Shown here one piece after another: positions 51,563-60,991 of a DNA stretch of 64,000 nucleotides. Position 1 is the stretch's first letter. Each line of letters starts with the position of its first letter. The notes under the pieces were generated by a model. The model was not told the DNA's origin. It searched no databases and saw only the letters and a program-made list of their open reading frames with translations. Source of the stretch: Spirochaetota bacterium (GTDB lineage Bacteria > Spirochaetota > UBA12135 > COTS27 > JAFLEE01); the NCBI GenBank assembly GCA_017302015.1, contig JAFLEE010000018.1, positions 1 through 64,000 of the forward strand, read 5' to 3'. The translations under genes and the position numbers were made by a program.

Positions 51563-51949
51563 CGGGGGCCCCGAATGGGTCGGATGGTGGCGCCGGTCGG
51601 ACCGCCGGGGAACGCTGGGTATCATACCACATTTTCCCGGGCCCGAGGCGGGAAACGCGGGGGCCCCCCCCTTTTTTTCCGTAGCGTGGCCCGCGGCGCC
51701 GGGGGAAGGCGCGCGTGCGCGCGACGGGGTGCGCCTGGACACGAAGATCAGCCGCGTGCATTGGCTTATCCGCGACGGCGGCGGACCGTCGGTCCTCCCC
51801 CGACCGCGGGCGGTTGAGGTCGTCATGCGCGATCGGCCCGAAATCATTGCCCCCAACAGGCGCACGATACGGCCATCGGCGTCGCGGGTCTCGCTCCAGT
51901 ATGGTTGACGGGCGGTTTGAACGGGAATCTCATGGGGTTCCCCATTTTC

Positions 51950-51978
51950 TTGACAGAGGCCCCAGGGGAGATTATGAT
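51950..51978 (+). promoter_or_regulatory. Near-consensus promoter of the GntR/LacI regulator
   Basis: TTGACA (51950-51955) and TATGAT (51973-51978) are exactly 17 bp apart, predicting a start near 51985 and an 11-nt leader. Confidence 0.7.
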
Positions 51979-51993
51979 TCACTAAGTATATCA
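51975..51993. promoter_or_regulatory. 19-bp palindromic operator
   Basis: TGATTCACTAAGTATATCA has the symmetric pattern TGATnnACTnAGTnnATCA (14 of 18 arm positions pair). It overlaps the -10 box and covers the start site, ending three bases before the ATG. Autorepression is inferred. Confidence 0.55.
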
Positions 51994-51995
51994 AA

Positions 51996-53195
51996 ATGCC
52001 CCCCCGCCGATCCGCCCCCCCTTCCCAGCCGAAAGGCGCCTTTCCCGGCGCGGGCGAACTCCCCTTGCCCGAACGCCTGGTCTTGGGGGAGATCCTCTCC
52101 CCCGGCCTCGACGCCGGCGCGCGGCTTGCGCCCATGCGGGGCTTGGCGGCGAAGTACGGCGTCACCTACCTCACGCTTTCCCGGGCCGTGGCGAAATTAT
52201 CCAAGGCGGGGGTCGTGAAGACCGAGGGCCGCCACGGCATGTTCGTGCAGTCCCTTACCTGTGCCGTGCGGCATTGCGGCCGTCGACCCGTGGTGGCCCT
52301 CGTCACCCTCACGGGCGATTACCATATCCGTCCCCTCGTCGCCGAACTCGCGGGCGCCCTCCATGGCGAAGGCCTCCAGACCGTGGAGCACCTCATCCGC
52401 CACGGGGGAGCGGACCAGACCGGCGCCCTGCGCGATTTCGTGGAGCGTTGGCGGCCCTGCGCCCTCGTGGCGCGCCTGCCCAACGACTATCCCCACCTCG
52501 CCTATTTCAGCGAACTCTACGACCGCCAGCGCCTCCCGGTGGTCTTCATCGAGAATGAAGCGCCCTTCCCCGCGCCGCGCGTGCATGTGGGCGACCGCGA
52601 GGGGGGCCGCCTCGCCGCACGCCATCTCCTCGAACTCGGGCACCGCAAACTGGCCTGGTTCGGGGGAATCTTCGATCTCCACGATCCTTTGGATCCCGCC
52701 AGCCAAGTGCCCGAGGCCGCGCGCCGCGCTTCCCGGGAGCGGTATTCGGGGTTCCGCGACGGCCTCGCTGACAGGGGGATCGCCGAGGCGCCCGCCTCGG
52801 TGGGTTTGAGCATCTTCCACCCGGCCAGCCAGGCGCATGGCGTGGAGCGCATCCTCGATCTGGTGGACGGCGGGGTGACGGCCTTCGGTTGCTCCAGCGA
52901 CCTCGGGGCGGCTTGGTTCCGTGAACTCCTGCTGCACCATGGCATCGAGGTGCCGGCCCGCGTCTCCGTGGTGGGGTTCGACGCCGAAAGCGAGGCCGCC
53001 CCCGGGGTGCGCCTCACGAGCGTCGATCCGCGCACGGATGAAATCGTGCGCCAAGTCGTGGCCTGGGTGAGGGATGAATTGCATCGTCCCCAGAGCGCCC
53101 GCGGGGAAAGCCGCGTGATCACGCCCGCCCTCTTCGTCGGGGAAACCACCGTCGCCCCGCCGTCCGTCATCCGCCATCGAAACGAGAGGCATTGA
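51996..53195 (+). CDS. GntR/LacI chimeric transcriptional regulator
   Basis: A 399-aa regulator with a GntR-type winged helix (LAAKYGVTYLTLSRAVAKLS, then EGRHGMFVQ) after a proline-rich N-terminal stretch, and a LacI-like sugar-binding domain (VVALVTLTGDYHIRPLVAEL; RVSVVGFDAESEAAPGVRLT). It sits 31 nt before a large secreted GH5-like glycosidase, its probable target, the same layout as at 246-4449. The strong promoter with a start-site palindrome suggests autorepression. Ligand unknown. Confidence 0.9.
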   Translation: MPPRRSAPPSQPKGAFPGAGELPLPERLVLGEILSPGLDAGARLAPMRGLAAKYGVTYLTLSRAVAKLSKAGVVKTEGRHGMFVQSLTCAVRHCGRRPVVALVTLTGDYHIRPLVAELAGALHGEGLQTVEHLIRHGGADQTGALRDFVERWRPCALVARLPNDYPHLAYFSELYDRQRLPVVFIENEAPFPAPRVHVGDREGGRLAARHLLELGHRKLAWFGGIFDLHDPLDPASQVPEAARRASRERYSGFRDGLADRGIAEAPASVGLSIFHPASQAHGVERILDLVDGGVTAFGCSSDLGAAWFRELLLHHGIEVPARVSVVGFDAESEAAPGVRLTSVDPRTDEIVRQVVAWVRDELHRPQSARGESRVITPALFVGETTVAPPSVIRHRNERH

Positions 53196-53226
53196 CCTCA
53201 TTCTAATCGCTTCTAGGAGTCGCCCC

Positions 53227-56200
53227 ATGAACGCCACATTTTTCCGCCTGTCCACGCTCATCGCAGCCCTCTCGTGGATACCCGCCTTTCTCGCGGCTGA
53301 ACCCGCGGGCTCCGCCCGTGTGCAGGTGGGCGGAAAAGGAAAGATCAACCTGACGGCGGGCAAAACCACCCCAGGTGGGAGTATGGCCAATATCACTTGG
53401 GGAAGCGAGGACGAACGAAAAAAAACCCTCACGGCGGAGATCCCGCTCCAAGAGGGGTGGTCCGAGTTTTCGGTCTCGTTCACGCCCGACGCCAGCGGGG
53501 TCGTGCAAATCGACCTCTCCGGCGCGGACCGTAGCGGTCCCGACAAGAAAAAGCGCGCGCTCTATACCTATTTCGACGATCTGTCGGCCACAGGCGCCGA
53601 CCTCGCCGGGGGAGATTTCGAGGTGGTGGAGGATGGCAAGCCCGCCCATTGGTGGTTCTGGTCCCCCGATACCAATCGGCCGGGGATGGCGGTGCGCAAC
53701 CCCGCGCTGGCCCACGGCGGAAATTTCTTCGTCGCCGCCTGGGCCCAAGGCGCGCTCGTCCGGAACTTGACGGTGAAGGCCGGCGAGACCGTCACCCTCC
53801 GCGGCTTCGCCAAACCCGCCCCCGAAGGAATCGACCCCCGCGCGCTCTCGCTCCCGCCTCCGCCGAAGGAACCCCGCAAGCTCCCCGTGAACCCGAGGCT
53901 CTCGTTCTTCGATCTGGCCCCCGCGGCCAATATGGGCTTCCAAGACGACGCGGCGGGCGACGGCAAGGGCGGCTGGTCGGACCAGGGCCCCGGCAACGAT
54001 TTCCGCGAGTTCGACCTGGGCCAGAAGACCTTCGGCGACGTGCCTTTCCGCATCACCGACCCGGCCGCCAACGGCGGGAAGGCGGTGCTCTCTTTCCGCC
54101 ATGATCCCTCGTTTCTGACGGGCTTGGAGAAGGCGACGATCCCGGCGCCCCCGAAGAGCATCGGGCGCTACCTTTATCTGTTGCACACCTCCTGCTGGTT
54201 CGGCCTCAAAGAGGGAGAGACCGCCGCCACGGTGACGGTGGGATTCGCCGATGGATCGAAGCGCGTCCTCGAGGTCCAGGGGAAGCGCGAGGTCGGCGAT
54301 TGGTGGAACCCGCCCCGCCTCGAAAACGGCGTGGTGGTCGTCTCGAAGGCCAACCAGAGCGCGCTGGTGGGGATCTACCTGTCCCGCTTCGATCTGGGCG
54401 CCCAAATGGAGGTGAAGCGCCTCGAGTTCTCCACCGGCGCCAAACTCCTGTGGATCGTCGTGGGGGCCACGCTCTCCGACGGCGACTATCCGCTGCCCGA
54501 GATCCGCAAACTCGAGATCCGCGCGGGGAAGGAGTGGCGGGCCCTGCCCGACGCGGATCTCGCGGTGAAGGCGGGCACGGCCCTCGATTTCAGCCATTGG
54601 ATCGACCCGTCGCCCGCGGGCAGCAAGGGGCGCGTCATCGGCCGCCCCGACGGCACCCTCGCCTTCGCCAAGGAGCCGGCCAAACCCGTGCGCTTCTATA
54701 CCGCCTGCGGGTTCCCCACCGAATCCAACGCGGGGGAACTCGCCGAGGCCTACGCCGAGACGATCTACCGGCAGGGCTATAATCTGGTGCGCCTTCATTT
54801 CGTCGACCAGTACCTCACGGCCCAGACGGTGGGCACCTGGGGTAAGACCCTCTCCCTGGGGGCCCAGGCCGATTTCGACCGGCGCCTCGAGGCCGGGGAA
54901 TCGGCGTTCTCGCCGCAGCGCCTCGATCACATCGACCGGTTTGTCGCGGCCCTTAAAAAGCGCGGGATCTACCTCTATCTCGACGGCATGAGTTCGTGGA
55001 CGGGGCTCTACCCGGCCAATTGTTGGTATGACAAAAACGGGGTGGAGCCGATGAAGCCCCGCATATTCTACGACCCCGTGGCGCGGCGCCATTACCAGCA
55101 CGCCCTGCGGCAATTCCTCCTGCGCACCAATGCCTACACCGGCACGACCCTGGCGACCGATCCCCAGGTCGCCATGATCCTCGGCTTCAACGAGATCACC
55201 ATGGGCCTGACCCAGAAGAATGCGGCGACGAACCTCCTTCCCCAGTGGCGGGCCTTCCTGGCGTCCCGGTTCCCCGACGTGAAGGCCTACCGGGCGGCCT
55301 ATTGCTGCCCCGAACCCAATATCACCCGTTTCGACGAAGCGCCCTTCTTCACCCAGGGCGACCTCTGGCACGAGGCGCGCCGCAAGGTCGTCGCGGCCTT
55401 CCTCAACCAATTGGAGGAGGAGACTTCGGGCTGGATGGAGAAGGAATTGCGGGGCCTGGGCTATACGGGCCTCTATACGATGTACGATTGGCTCTATAGC
55501 CTGCGTCTCTACCTGGCCCGTGCGAAGGCGGGGGTGGTTTCCATGCACGGGTATTTTTCCCACCCCTTCGAACTCGGGGGAAAGCAGGCGGTTTCCCAGG
55601 GAAGTTCCCTGGCCGCGGACCTCAATTGGTGGCGCGCCATGGCGGCGACCCGGATCGCCGGGGAACCGTTTGCCCTCATGGAATACGGCCACGTCTATTG
55701 GAACCGCTATCGCTACGAGGAGGGCCTGGCCATCGGCGCCTACGCCAGTTTCCAGGATCACGCGGCCCTCACCGGGTTCGCGTGGCCCGTGGGGCTCGCG
55801 CCCAAACTCAGCGCGCCGTTTAACGTCGGCGCCGACCCCATCGGCCGCGCCAGCCAGGTGGTCAGCGGCCTCCTCTTCATGGATCGCGCCGCCTCGGTGG
55901 CGGCGCATCGGGTCGATATCCCCCTTTCCCGGGGCCTCGCCCTCGATCGGCACGAGCACGCCATCAGCGGGGATCAGAGCCGCCTCGCCCTGCTCACCGG
56001 CTTCGCGGTGGCCGTGGAGGGCCGCGAATGCGCGGTGAAGCCGGCCCTCCAGATCCCCATGGGCGACGGCGCGAAGACCGTGGACAGCGCCTTCTGGTCC
56101 TCCGTCGTCGACGCCGAGAGCGGCACCTTCGCCGGGGCCCTCGAGCGGCTGCGCAAGGAGGGCATCCTCCCCGCCAAGAACCGCACCGACCTCGCGAAGA

Positions 56201-56703
56201 AGATCTATGAAACCGAGAACGGGGAGATCCTCCTGGAATCGGGGAAACGGCGGCTCACGGTGGAGACGCCCCGCCTCGCCGGCCTCTGCACCGATCGTTG
56301 GGAATCGCCCCTGCGCGCGGGGCCGCTCATCGTGGAGTCCTCTTCGGAACCCGCGTCGATCACCCTCGCGAGCCGTGATGGGCAGGCCTTGGGCCTCGCG
56401 CGGCGGCTGCTCCTCGTCATCGCCACCGATGCACGGAACAGCGATAGCCGCTACGAGGATGAGGAAGGAGTCGTCATGAAGGATAAGGGGAAACTTCCCC
56501 TGCTGATGAAAACGGCGAAGCTTTCCCTGCGCCTCGAGCGCGCTCCCTCGGCAGGGCCGCTTAAGGCGTGGGCTCTCGCCCTCGACGGCACCCGGCGCGA
56601 CGAACTTGCGGTCAAGCCCGCCCCGGGCGGCCTGCGCCTTGAACTCGATAGCGGGGCCTGGGACTGCGGGGCGACGCCGTTTGTGGAATTGGCGGAGAGA
56701 TAA
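53227..56703 (+). CDS. Secreted GH5-like multidomain glycosidase
   Basis: An 1158-aa exported enzyme. A signal peptide (about 1-24) is followed by a beta-sandwich (about 25-190), an unnamed domain (about 220-430; GDGKGGWSDQGPGNDF, VTVGFADGSKRVLEV) shared with the C-terminus of the enzyme at 40434, and a clan GH-A barrel from about 480. GFNEITMGL carries the probable acid/base E656 and LMEYGHVYW the probable nucleophile E819. The C-terminus is beta-rich. AGGAG lies 7 nt before ATG 53227. It follows its putative GntR/LacI regulator. Substrate unknown; GH5 is the nearest class but not certain. Confidence 0.72.
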   Translation: MNATFFRLSTLIAALSWIPAFLAAEPAGSARVQVGGKGKINLTAGKTTPGGSMANITWGSEDERKKTLTAEIPLQEGWSEFSVSFTPDASGVVQIDLSGADRSGPDKKKRALYTYFDDLSATGADLAGGDFEVVEDGKPAHWWFWSPDTNRPGMAVRNPALAHGGNFFVAAWAQGALVRNLTVKAGETVTLRGFAKPAPEGIDPRALSLPPPPKEPRKLPVNPRLSFFDLAPAANMGFQDDAAGDGKGGWSDQGPGNDFREFDLGQKTFGDVPFRITDPAANGGKAVLSFRHDPSFLTGLEKATIPAPPKSIGRYLYLLHTSCWFGLKEGETAATVTVGFADGSKRVLEVQGKREVGDWWNPPRLENGVVVVSKANQSALVGIYLSRFDLGAQMEVKRLEFSTGAKLLWIVVGATLSDGDYPLPEIRKLEIRAGKEWRALPDADLAVKAGTALDFSHWIDPSPAGSKGRVIGRPDGTLAFAKEPAKPVRFYTACGFPTESNAGELAEAYAETIYRQGYNLVRLHFVDQYLTAQTVGTWGKTLSLGAQADFDRRLEAGESAFSPQRLDHIDRFVAALKKRGIYLYLDGMSSWTGLYPANCWYDKNGVEPMKPRIFYDPVARRHYQHALRQFLLRTNAYTGTTLATDPQVAMILGFNEITMGLTQKNAATNLLPQWRAFLASRFPDVKAYRAAYCCPEPNITRFDEAPFFTQGDLWHEARRKVVAAFLNQLEEETSGWMEKELRGLGYTGLYTMYDWLYSLRLYLARAKAGVVSMHGYFSHPFELGGKQAVSQGSSLAADLNWWRAMAATRIAGEPFALMEYGHVYWNRYRYEEGLAIGAYASFQDHAALTGFAWPVGLAPKLSAPFNVGADPIGRASQVVSGLLFMDRAASVAAHRVDIPLSRGLALDRHEHAISGDQSRLALLTGFAVAVEGRECAVKPALQIPMGDGAKTVDSAFWSSVVDAESGTFAGALERLRKEGILPAKNRTDLAKKIYETENGEILLESGKRRLTVETPRLAGLCTDRWESPLRAGPLIVESSSEPASITLASRDGQALGLARRLLLVIATDARNSDSRYEDEEGVVMKDKGKLPLLMKTAKLSLRLERAPSAGPLKAWALALDGTRRDELAVKPAPGGLRLELDSGAWDCGATPFVELAER

Positions 56704-56741
56704 TTCCTAGAACGGGCGAGGCGTCCACGTCGTCGAGCGCT

Positions 56742-56788
56742 GCGAGGCGGTTCGAGCCAACAATCGGGCCGTCCGGAGACCGCCTCGC
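56742..56788. terminator. Inverted repeat between convergent glycosidase genes
   Basis: GCGAGGCGGT (56742-56751) and ACCGCCTCGC (56779-56788) are a perfect 10-bp inverted repeat with a 27-nt loop in the 123-bp gap between convergent genes. It lacks a T tract; possible bidirectional transcript end. Confidence 0.35.
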
Positions 56789-56826
56789 TCGAAGGAGTGG
56801 GGGATGGCAAGTCCCGTTTTCGATTC

Positions 56827-58548
56827 CTACTCGATGAGGATCGGCGTCTCCCCGACCTCGATCTTTCCCCGAACCGGGGTCACCGCCCTCCCGAACACAT
56901 CCGTGCCCCTGGCAAACCCCGATGGCGCGGCCTTGTCGACCGTTGTATCGGCGTTCCACACCAGGGTGGCGGTCCGACCACCGCGCGCCAGCGTGACGGT
57001 GTAGGTGCCGTCCGCATCGCGGACACAGCCCGTCATGATGGCTCCGATGAGCCAGGCGCCGATGGACTGGTAGGCTTTGGCGGCCAACTTGAGTTCATTA
57101 TTGTCCTCTCGGAGGCCCATGCCGCCTTCCCAGCGGTAGAGGCACCAGAGCGGGATGCCCATGGCCCAATTGAGCGCATAGCCCCGGGCGATAAAGCAGC
57201 CCGCGCGCTCGATCGGGATGGTTTTTTCGGTATCGACCCCGGCGCCTTGGCTGTCCTTCGCGTAGGCGGATTCGATGGACCAGCCCGCTTCGGTGTTCAG
57301 AAGGGGTTTCTCGCAATGGTACTTTTTCATCATGTCGCGGATGATCTGCATTTTCGTGAGGGCGAACTCGGGGCCGCCGGCGCCGGTATAAAAATGGAAA
57401 CCGATCGCGTCGACGTATTGGTTCAGGCCGAGTTCGAAGAGCCCTTCGAGGTAGCCCACCCCCGCCGCGGCGGGCGAGGGGGAGATGACCATGGCGGCGG
57501 GATCGATTTCCTTCACGATTTGGTACATCTCTTTTTGAAGCTCGATGAGTTTGGCTTTGCTGCCTGAATAGAAGCCGCTGATGTCGGGCTCATTCCAACC
57601 CTCATAATATTTGACTTTGCCCTTGCAGCGCGTGGCCACGGTGCGTACGTAATGGCGCCAGTCGGCCATGTCCATGGGCTCGGCGGCGCAGCCCATCCAC
57701 CAGGAGCCGTAGATGGGCTTTTAATTCGAGCGCGCCGAGGCCCAGGTGGGCGAGAGCGCCATCGGGAGGATGAGATCGATGGCGCGCTCCTTCGAGAGGG
57801 CGAAGTAATGATCCAGCACGTCCCAGCGCCATGCGCCCTTGGTCGGCTCCAGCCAATTCCAGGTCGTGTTGCAATCCCAAAGCCTCAGCGTCTTAAGCGG
57901 GACCGCGGGCCAGGGCCGGCTGTCCTTGGCCTTTTCGGCCTTGTGGGGGTTAAACGGCTCATAGTGCAGCCCGAATAAGCTCTCGGGAATCGGCTGCGCG
58001 GGAGGGGTGAACGTCATCGGGCCGAAGCCCTTCTTATCCGCGGGAATGACCGCGGCGTCGTCGACCCAGAGCGTCCCCACCTGCTTGAAGGCGATCATGA
58101 GCGCGGCGTCGGGATCGTCGGAAGCGATCATCTCGGTGTAGCGAACTTCTTGCCATTCGGTGCCGATCTTCAAGGAGCGGATGGCGTAGGTGTTATAGGG
58201 TTTCGCCTTTTTTCGGAGATACACATCCACCTGCATCGGATCTTTGGCGCGCAGCCAAACGGACACCGTATGCTGTTTCCCCTTTTCGATGGGGGTCGTC
58301 GCCATCAGGATGACGGCCCCGCTGGTGAACTCGGTGCATTCCACTCGCTGGCACGTTTTCCCGCCATGGGGATTCGAGGACTCGTCGCTGAAAATAACTT
58401 TAACTTTGGCCCAGGACGAACCTTCTTCCCAGCCATTGGCGATGGCCTTGCCGCTGAAGCCGTCCTCAAAGCCGGGATTGCGCAGGGTGTTGTCGGCGGG
58501 CCAGGCGATCGATAGCGCGGTGAGCGCGAAGAGGATGATCGGACGCAA
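56827..58548 (-). pseudogene. GH39-like glycosidase broken by one in-frame stop
   Basis: Read through one TAA at 57721-57723 (codon 276), the frame gives a complete 573-codon exported glycosidase: signal peptide (MRPIILFALTALSIAWP), CBM4/9-like module (NTLRNPGFEDGFSGK), and a GH39-like barrel (LRLWDCNTTWNWLEP; SPTWASARSN before the stop; KPIYGSWW after it). The barrel keeps acid/base E320 (EGWNEPDIS) and nucleophile E420 (LNTEAGW). Family members usually have a glutamate or similar at the stop position, so GAA to TAA is a simple explanation. Both halves stay free of other defects, so the loss is recent, or it is a sequencing error. It follows the CE7 gene by 47 nt. Confidence 0.85.
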
Positions 58549-58595
58549 GGGGATCCTTTGGGGGCGGCTTAAGGCGCCCCCTGCACGCTCGGGCG

Positions 58596-59924
58596 CTATC
58601 TCTTGATCTCCTCGAAAAACCGGCCGCTGGCCTCGTTAAAGGGCCGTGCCTCGTTATGGCGGCCGGTATGGGGGCAATCGGGCATCGAAATGAGCTGTTT
58701 GTCTCCGCGCAAGGCATTGAACGCTGCGAGCACATGGGTCGCCGGGCTGGTCGTGTCGATGAGCCCCACCGCCACGAGGCAATGGGCCCGGGTGCGCGCG
58801 GCGAAAAAGCAGGGCTCGTAATAGGAGGCGCACTCTTCCACCTGCGCGCGCAGGGAGTCCGGGGCCCAGCCCCAACCGGGCCAGCCTTTATAGAGCCCGC
58901 GGAATCCGGCGCTTAGGTCGCAGCCCGCCGGGACATTGACGCAGAGGTGGGTCACCTCGGGGCTGAGGCCGGCGGCGGCGAAACTTTGGAAGCCGCCCTG
59001 GCTGGTCCCGGTGACGAGGAGGACCTTCCGGTTCCAATCGGGGCGGGTGACGACCCAGTCGATGGCGCGCCGCGTGCCGAGGAACATGCGCTTCACGTAG
59101 GTGGTGTCGCGGTTGGTATTTCCGAGGCCCATGTAGCCCTTCAGCGGCCCCGCATCCTGCTGCTTGTAGAACTCGGGCGGCTCATCCACCGGAAGGTCGT
59201 GGGCGATGATGTTCAACGCCAGGTAGCCGCGCCGGGCGTGGCCGAGGGCCCAATCTTTTTGGAGCGGGTAGACGCCGGCGTACTGGTACTGCACCACCGC
59301 GGGGAAGGGCCCGTCTCCTTCCGGTTTCGCCCAATAGCCTCGCACGTGGGTGCCGTTGATATTGTCCAGTTCGAGTTTTCCGAGGAGGAAACCGGCCGGC
59401 GTGCCTTCGTTGGTGGTCAGCACGGGGTTCATGGGGATGGCGGCGAGCCGTTTGATCTGGTCTTTCCAGTAGGCGTCGAAATCCGCGGGCTCCTTCGCCG
59501 TCGTGCGGATTTGGCTGTCGTCCACGAGGGCTCCCCCATTGAAGACGCGGGGTTTTCCCTGGGCGGGATCTTCGGTGAGGACCAAGAACATCCACCCCAT
59601 GCCTTCCGCGGGGCAGGTCACCGTGGCGTCCGCCGCGAGGTCGACCGTGCCCGAGGCGATGGCCGGCGGAACCCCGTTTTTTAGGACCTGCCATTTCCAG
59701 GAATCGGGCATGGCGCCGTCCTCCTTCTTGATGGTCCAGGTGATTTTTTCGCCGCTCTTGTAGCGCCCGGTCGGATGATCGGGGAGGGAGCGCAGCCAGG
59801 GCTCCGCCGCGAACGCGAGCGGGGCGAGGGCGAGGAGCGCGAGGATCGTGAAGACCCCACGGCGGCGGGGGCGCGCCTTGGATCGCCCCGGATTGGTTTC
59901 GGGGCGCGAGTCGGAATGCGTCAT
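58596..59924 (-). CDS. Secreted CE7-type acetyl esterase
   Basis: A 442-aa exported alpha/beta-hydrolase of carbohydrate esterase family 7 (acetylxylan esterase/cephalosporin deacetylase type). A membrane segment or signal follows a basic N-terminus (about 24-40), then a beta domain and the esterase. The triad is visible: nucleophile S308 in VTGTSQGGFQ, D390 in GLIDTTSP and H419 in CPHTGRH. It removes acetyl groups from xylan-like chains. An extended -10 box (TGCTAAAAT) lies upstream at 59979-59987 on this strand. It is followed 47 nt later by the broken GH39-like gene, so the two would have acted together on an acetylated, branched polymer. Confidence 0.88.
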   Translation of the reverse strand: MTHSDSRPETNPGRSKARPRRRGVFTILALLALAPLAFAAEPWLRSLPDHPTGRYKSGEKITWTIKKEDGAMPDSWKWQVLKNGVPPAIASGTVDLAADATVTCPAEGMGWMFLVLTEDPAQGKPRVFNGGALVDDSQIRTTAKEPADFDAYWKDQIKRLAAIPMNPVLTTNEGTPAGFLLGKLELDNINGTHVRGYWAKPEGDGPFPAVVQYQYAGVYPLQKDWALGHARRGYLALNIIAHDLPVDEPPEFYKQQDAGPLKGYMGLGNTNRDTTYVKRMFLGTRRAIDWVVTRPDWNRKVLLVTGTSQGGFQSFAAAGLSPEVTHLCVNVPAGCDLSAGFRGLYKGWPGWGWAPDSLRAQVEECASYYEPCFFAARTRAHCLVAVGLIDTTSPATHVLAAFNALRGDKQLISMPDCPHTGRHNEARPFNEASGRFFEEIKR

Positions 59925-59978
59925 GGGTCAATCCTGATCCCCTTCCGCTTCGGCCGCGCGGGTCGGGATCGCGCCCCT

Positions 59979-59987
59979 ATTTTAGCA
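59979..59987 (-). promoter_or_regulatory. Extended -10 box of the CE7 gene
   Basis: On the minus strand TGCTAAAAT fits an extended -10 element (TGnTATAAT) about 55 nt before the ATG; no -35 box is needed for such promoters. Confidence 0.4.
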
Positions 59988-60013
59988 GAAAGAGGGGCGG
60001 AGGGGGCGGACCC

Positions 60014-60991
60014 TCAGGCCAAGAGGCGCTCGCGCACGAAGCGCGCCGTCGCGATGGGGTCGCGCTTGGCGAGGAGGGCCTCCACCGCGGCCAGACCGAC
60101 CCGGTCGAGGGTGGCCTCCAGGCGCTGGATGAAGAGGACGCTCGCCTCCACCGCCCCGTGCCCGTCCTCCCGGTAGGGGTATTGATCGATGGAATACCAG
60201 CCGGCGTAGCCCGTGCGGCGCAGCCAATAGAGCATCTCGAAGTACTCCACCAGGCGCACGGATCCCGCGATCATGTCGTCATCCCAGGCGCCGTGGTTGT
60301 CGTTGCAATGGAGGTGGAAGAGGCGGTTGCCGGAGAGGGAGAGGAGCGCGATCATCTCGGCGACGTTCTCGCCGGCCATGAAGGCGTGCCCCGTGTCGAT
60401 GGTGATGCCCACGTGCTCGCCGCATTGGGCGGCGACGAGGAGGGTATCCGCCGCCCGGGCAAGGTAGGAATGGTTGCGCGGTTCCTTCACCTTGTATTCC
60501 AGGGCGAGGCGGACCTTTTTACCCTCCGCATAGGCCGCGACTTCCTGGAGCCCGGAGAGGAGCCAGGATCTTTCCTCTATATAATCGGTCGCCAGGGCGT
60601 AATCGTAGCCGTCCTGGCCGGGCCAGAGGTTCACGAGGCCGCAGCCGAGTTCCACCGCCACATCGACCATGGCCTTGGTCGTGGCCACGGCGTCGGCGCG
60701 GATCGCGGCGTCACGCGAGGTGAAGGATCCTCGGCCCCATTTCTTCTGTCCGAAGACATCGGGGATGATGGAGGCGCACCGCAGGCCCGCATCCCCCAGG
60801 AGCTTCTTCATCTCCAGGACGTTGCGTTCGTCGATGTCCCAGGTGCCCACGAGTTCGATCCCCTTCACGCCGGGGATGGAGGCCGCCTGGCGCACCATGA
60901 GGGCCTTGTCGAGGGGCTCTTTATATCCGGTGGAAAGGAAGCGGTCGCAGGTATTGCCGAGGTTTCCGAGGATGACGGAGTAGGGGTTCAT
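60014..60991 (-). CDS. Sugar-phosphate isomerase/epimerase, xylose-isomerase-like barrel
   Basis: A 325-aa cytoplasmic protein of the AP-endonuclease-2/xylose-isomerase-like TIM-barrel family. Likely metal ligands occur in LALEYKVKEPRNH, ITIDTGHAFMAGENV, LFHLHCNDNHGAWDDD and YSIDQYPYREDG. The start ATG overlaps the stop of the GH78 rhamnosidase (ATGA, 60988-60991), so the pair is co-translated. The likely job is isomerising the sugar released, possibly L-rhamnose to L-rhamnulose; that is inferred from context. AGGAAA lies 7 nt upstream. Confidence 0.82.
   Translation of the reverse strand: MNPYSVILGNLGNTCDRFLSTGYKEPLDKALMVRQAASIPGVKGIELVGTWDIDERNVLEMKKLLGDAGLRCASIIPDVFGQKKWGRGSFTSRDAAIRADAVATTKAMVDVAVELGCGLVNLWPGQDGYDYALATDYIEERSWLLSGLQEVAAYAEGKKVRLALEYKVKEPRNHSYLARAADTLLVAAQCGEHVGITIDTGHAFMAGENVAEMIALLSLSGNRLFHLHCNDNHGAWDDDMIAGSVRLVEYFEMLYWLRRTGYAGWYSIDQYPYREDGHGAVEASVLFIQRLEATLDRVGLAAVEALLAKRDPIATARFVRERLLA

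Larger units (their letters stand above)
51563..51995. other. 433-bp divergent intergenic region
   Basis: No gene could be supported. It contains a GGTATGATACC palindrome with the FkbM -10 box (near 51620), a G5C8 run followed by T7 at 51656-51678, and the promoter of the GntR/LacI regulator. Between 51820 and 51905 the minus strand reads WSETRDADGRIVRLLGAM, a weak likeness to a PAS domain end, which could be the remains of a kinase gene; this is too short to annotate. Confidence 0.4.

Noticed and set aside
53203-55959. A 918-aa antisense open reading frame
   Set aside because: It is the exact antisense of the GH5-like gene, rich in G, R, H and E without conserved motifs; long antisense frames are expected in DNA of this GC content.
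56742-56760. A tRNA T-arm-like GGTTCGAGCC in the convergent gap
   Set aside because: No acceptor stem, anticodon arm or D arm could be placed around it.
36931-57723. TAA reassigned to an amino acid, because two genes have internal TAA
   Set aside because: TAA ends intact genes such as those stopping at 1436, 36106 and 56703, and only two damaged genes contain it internally.
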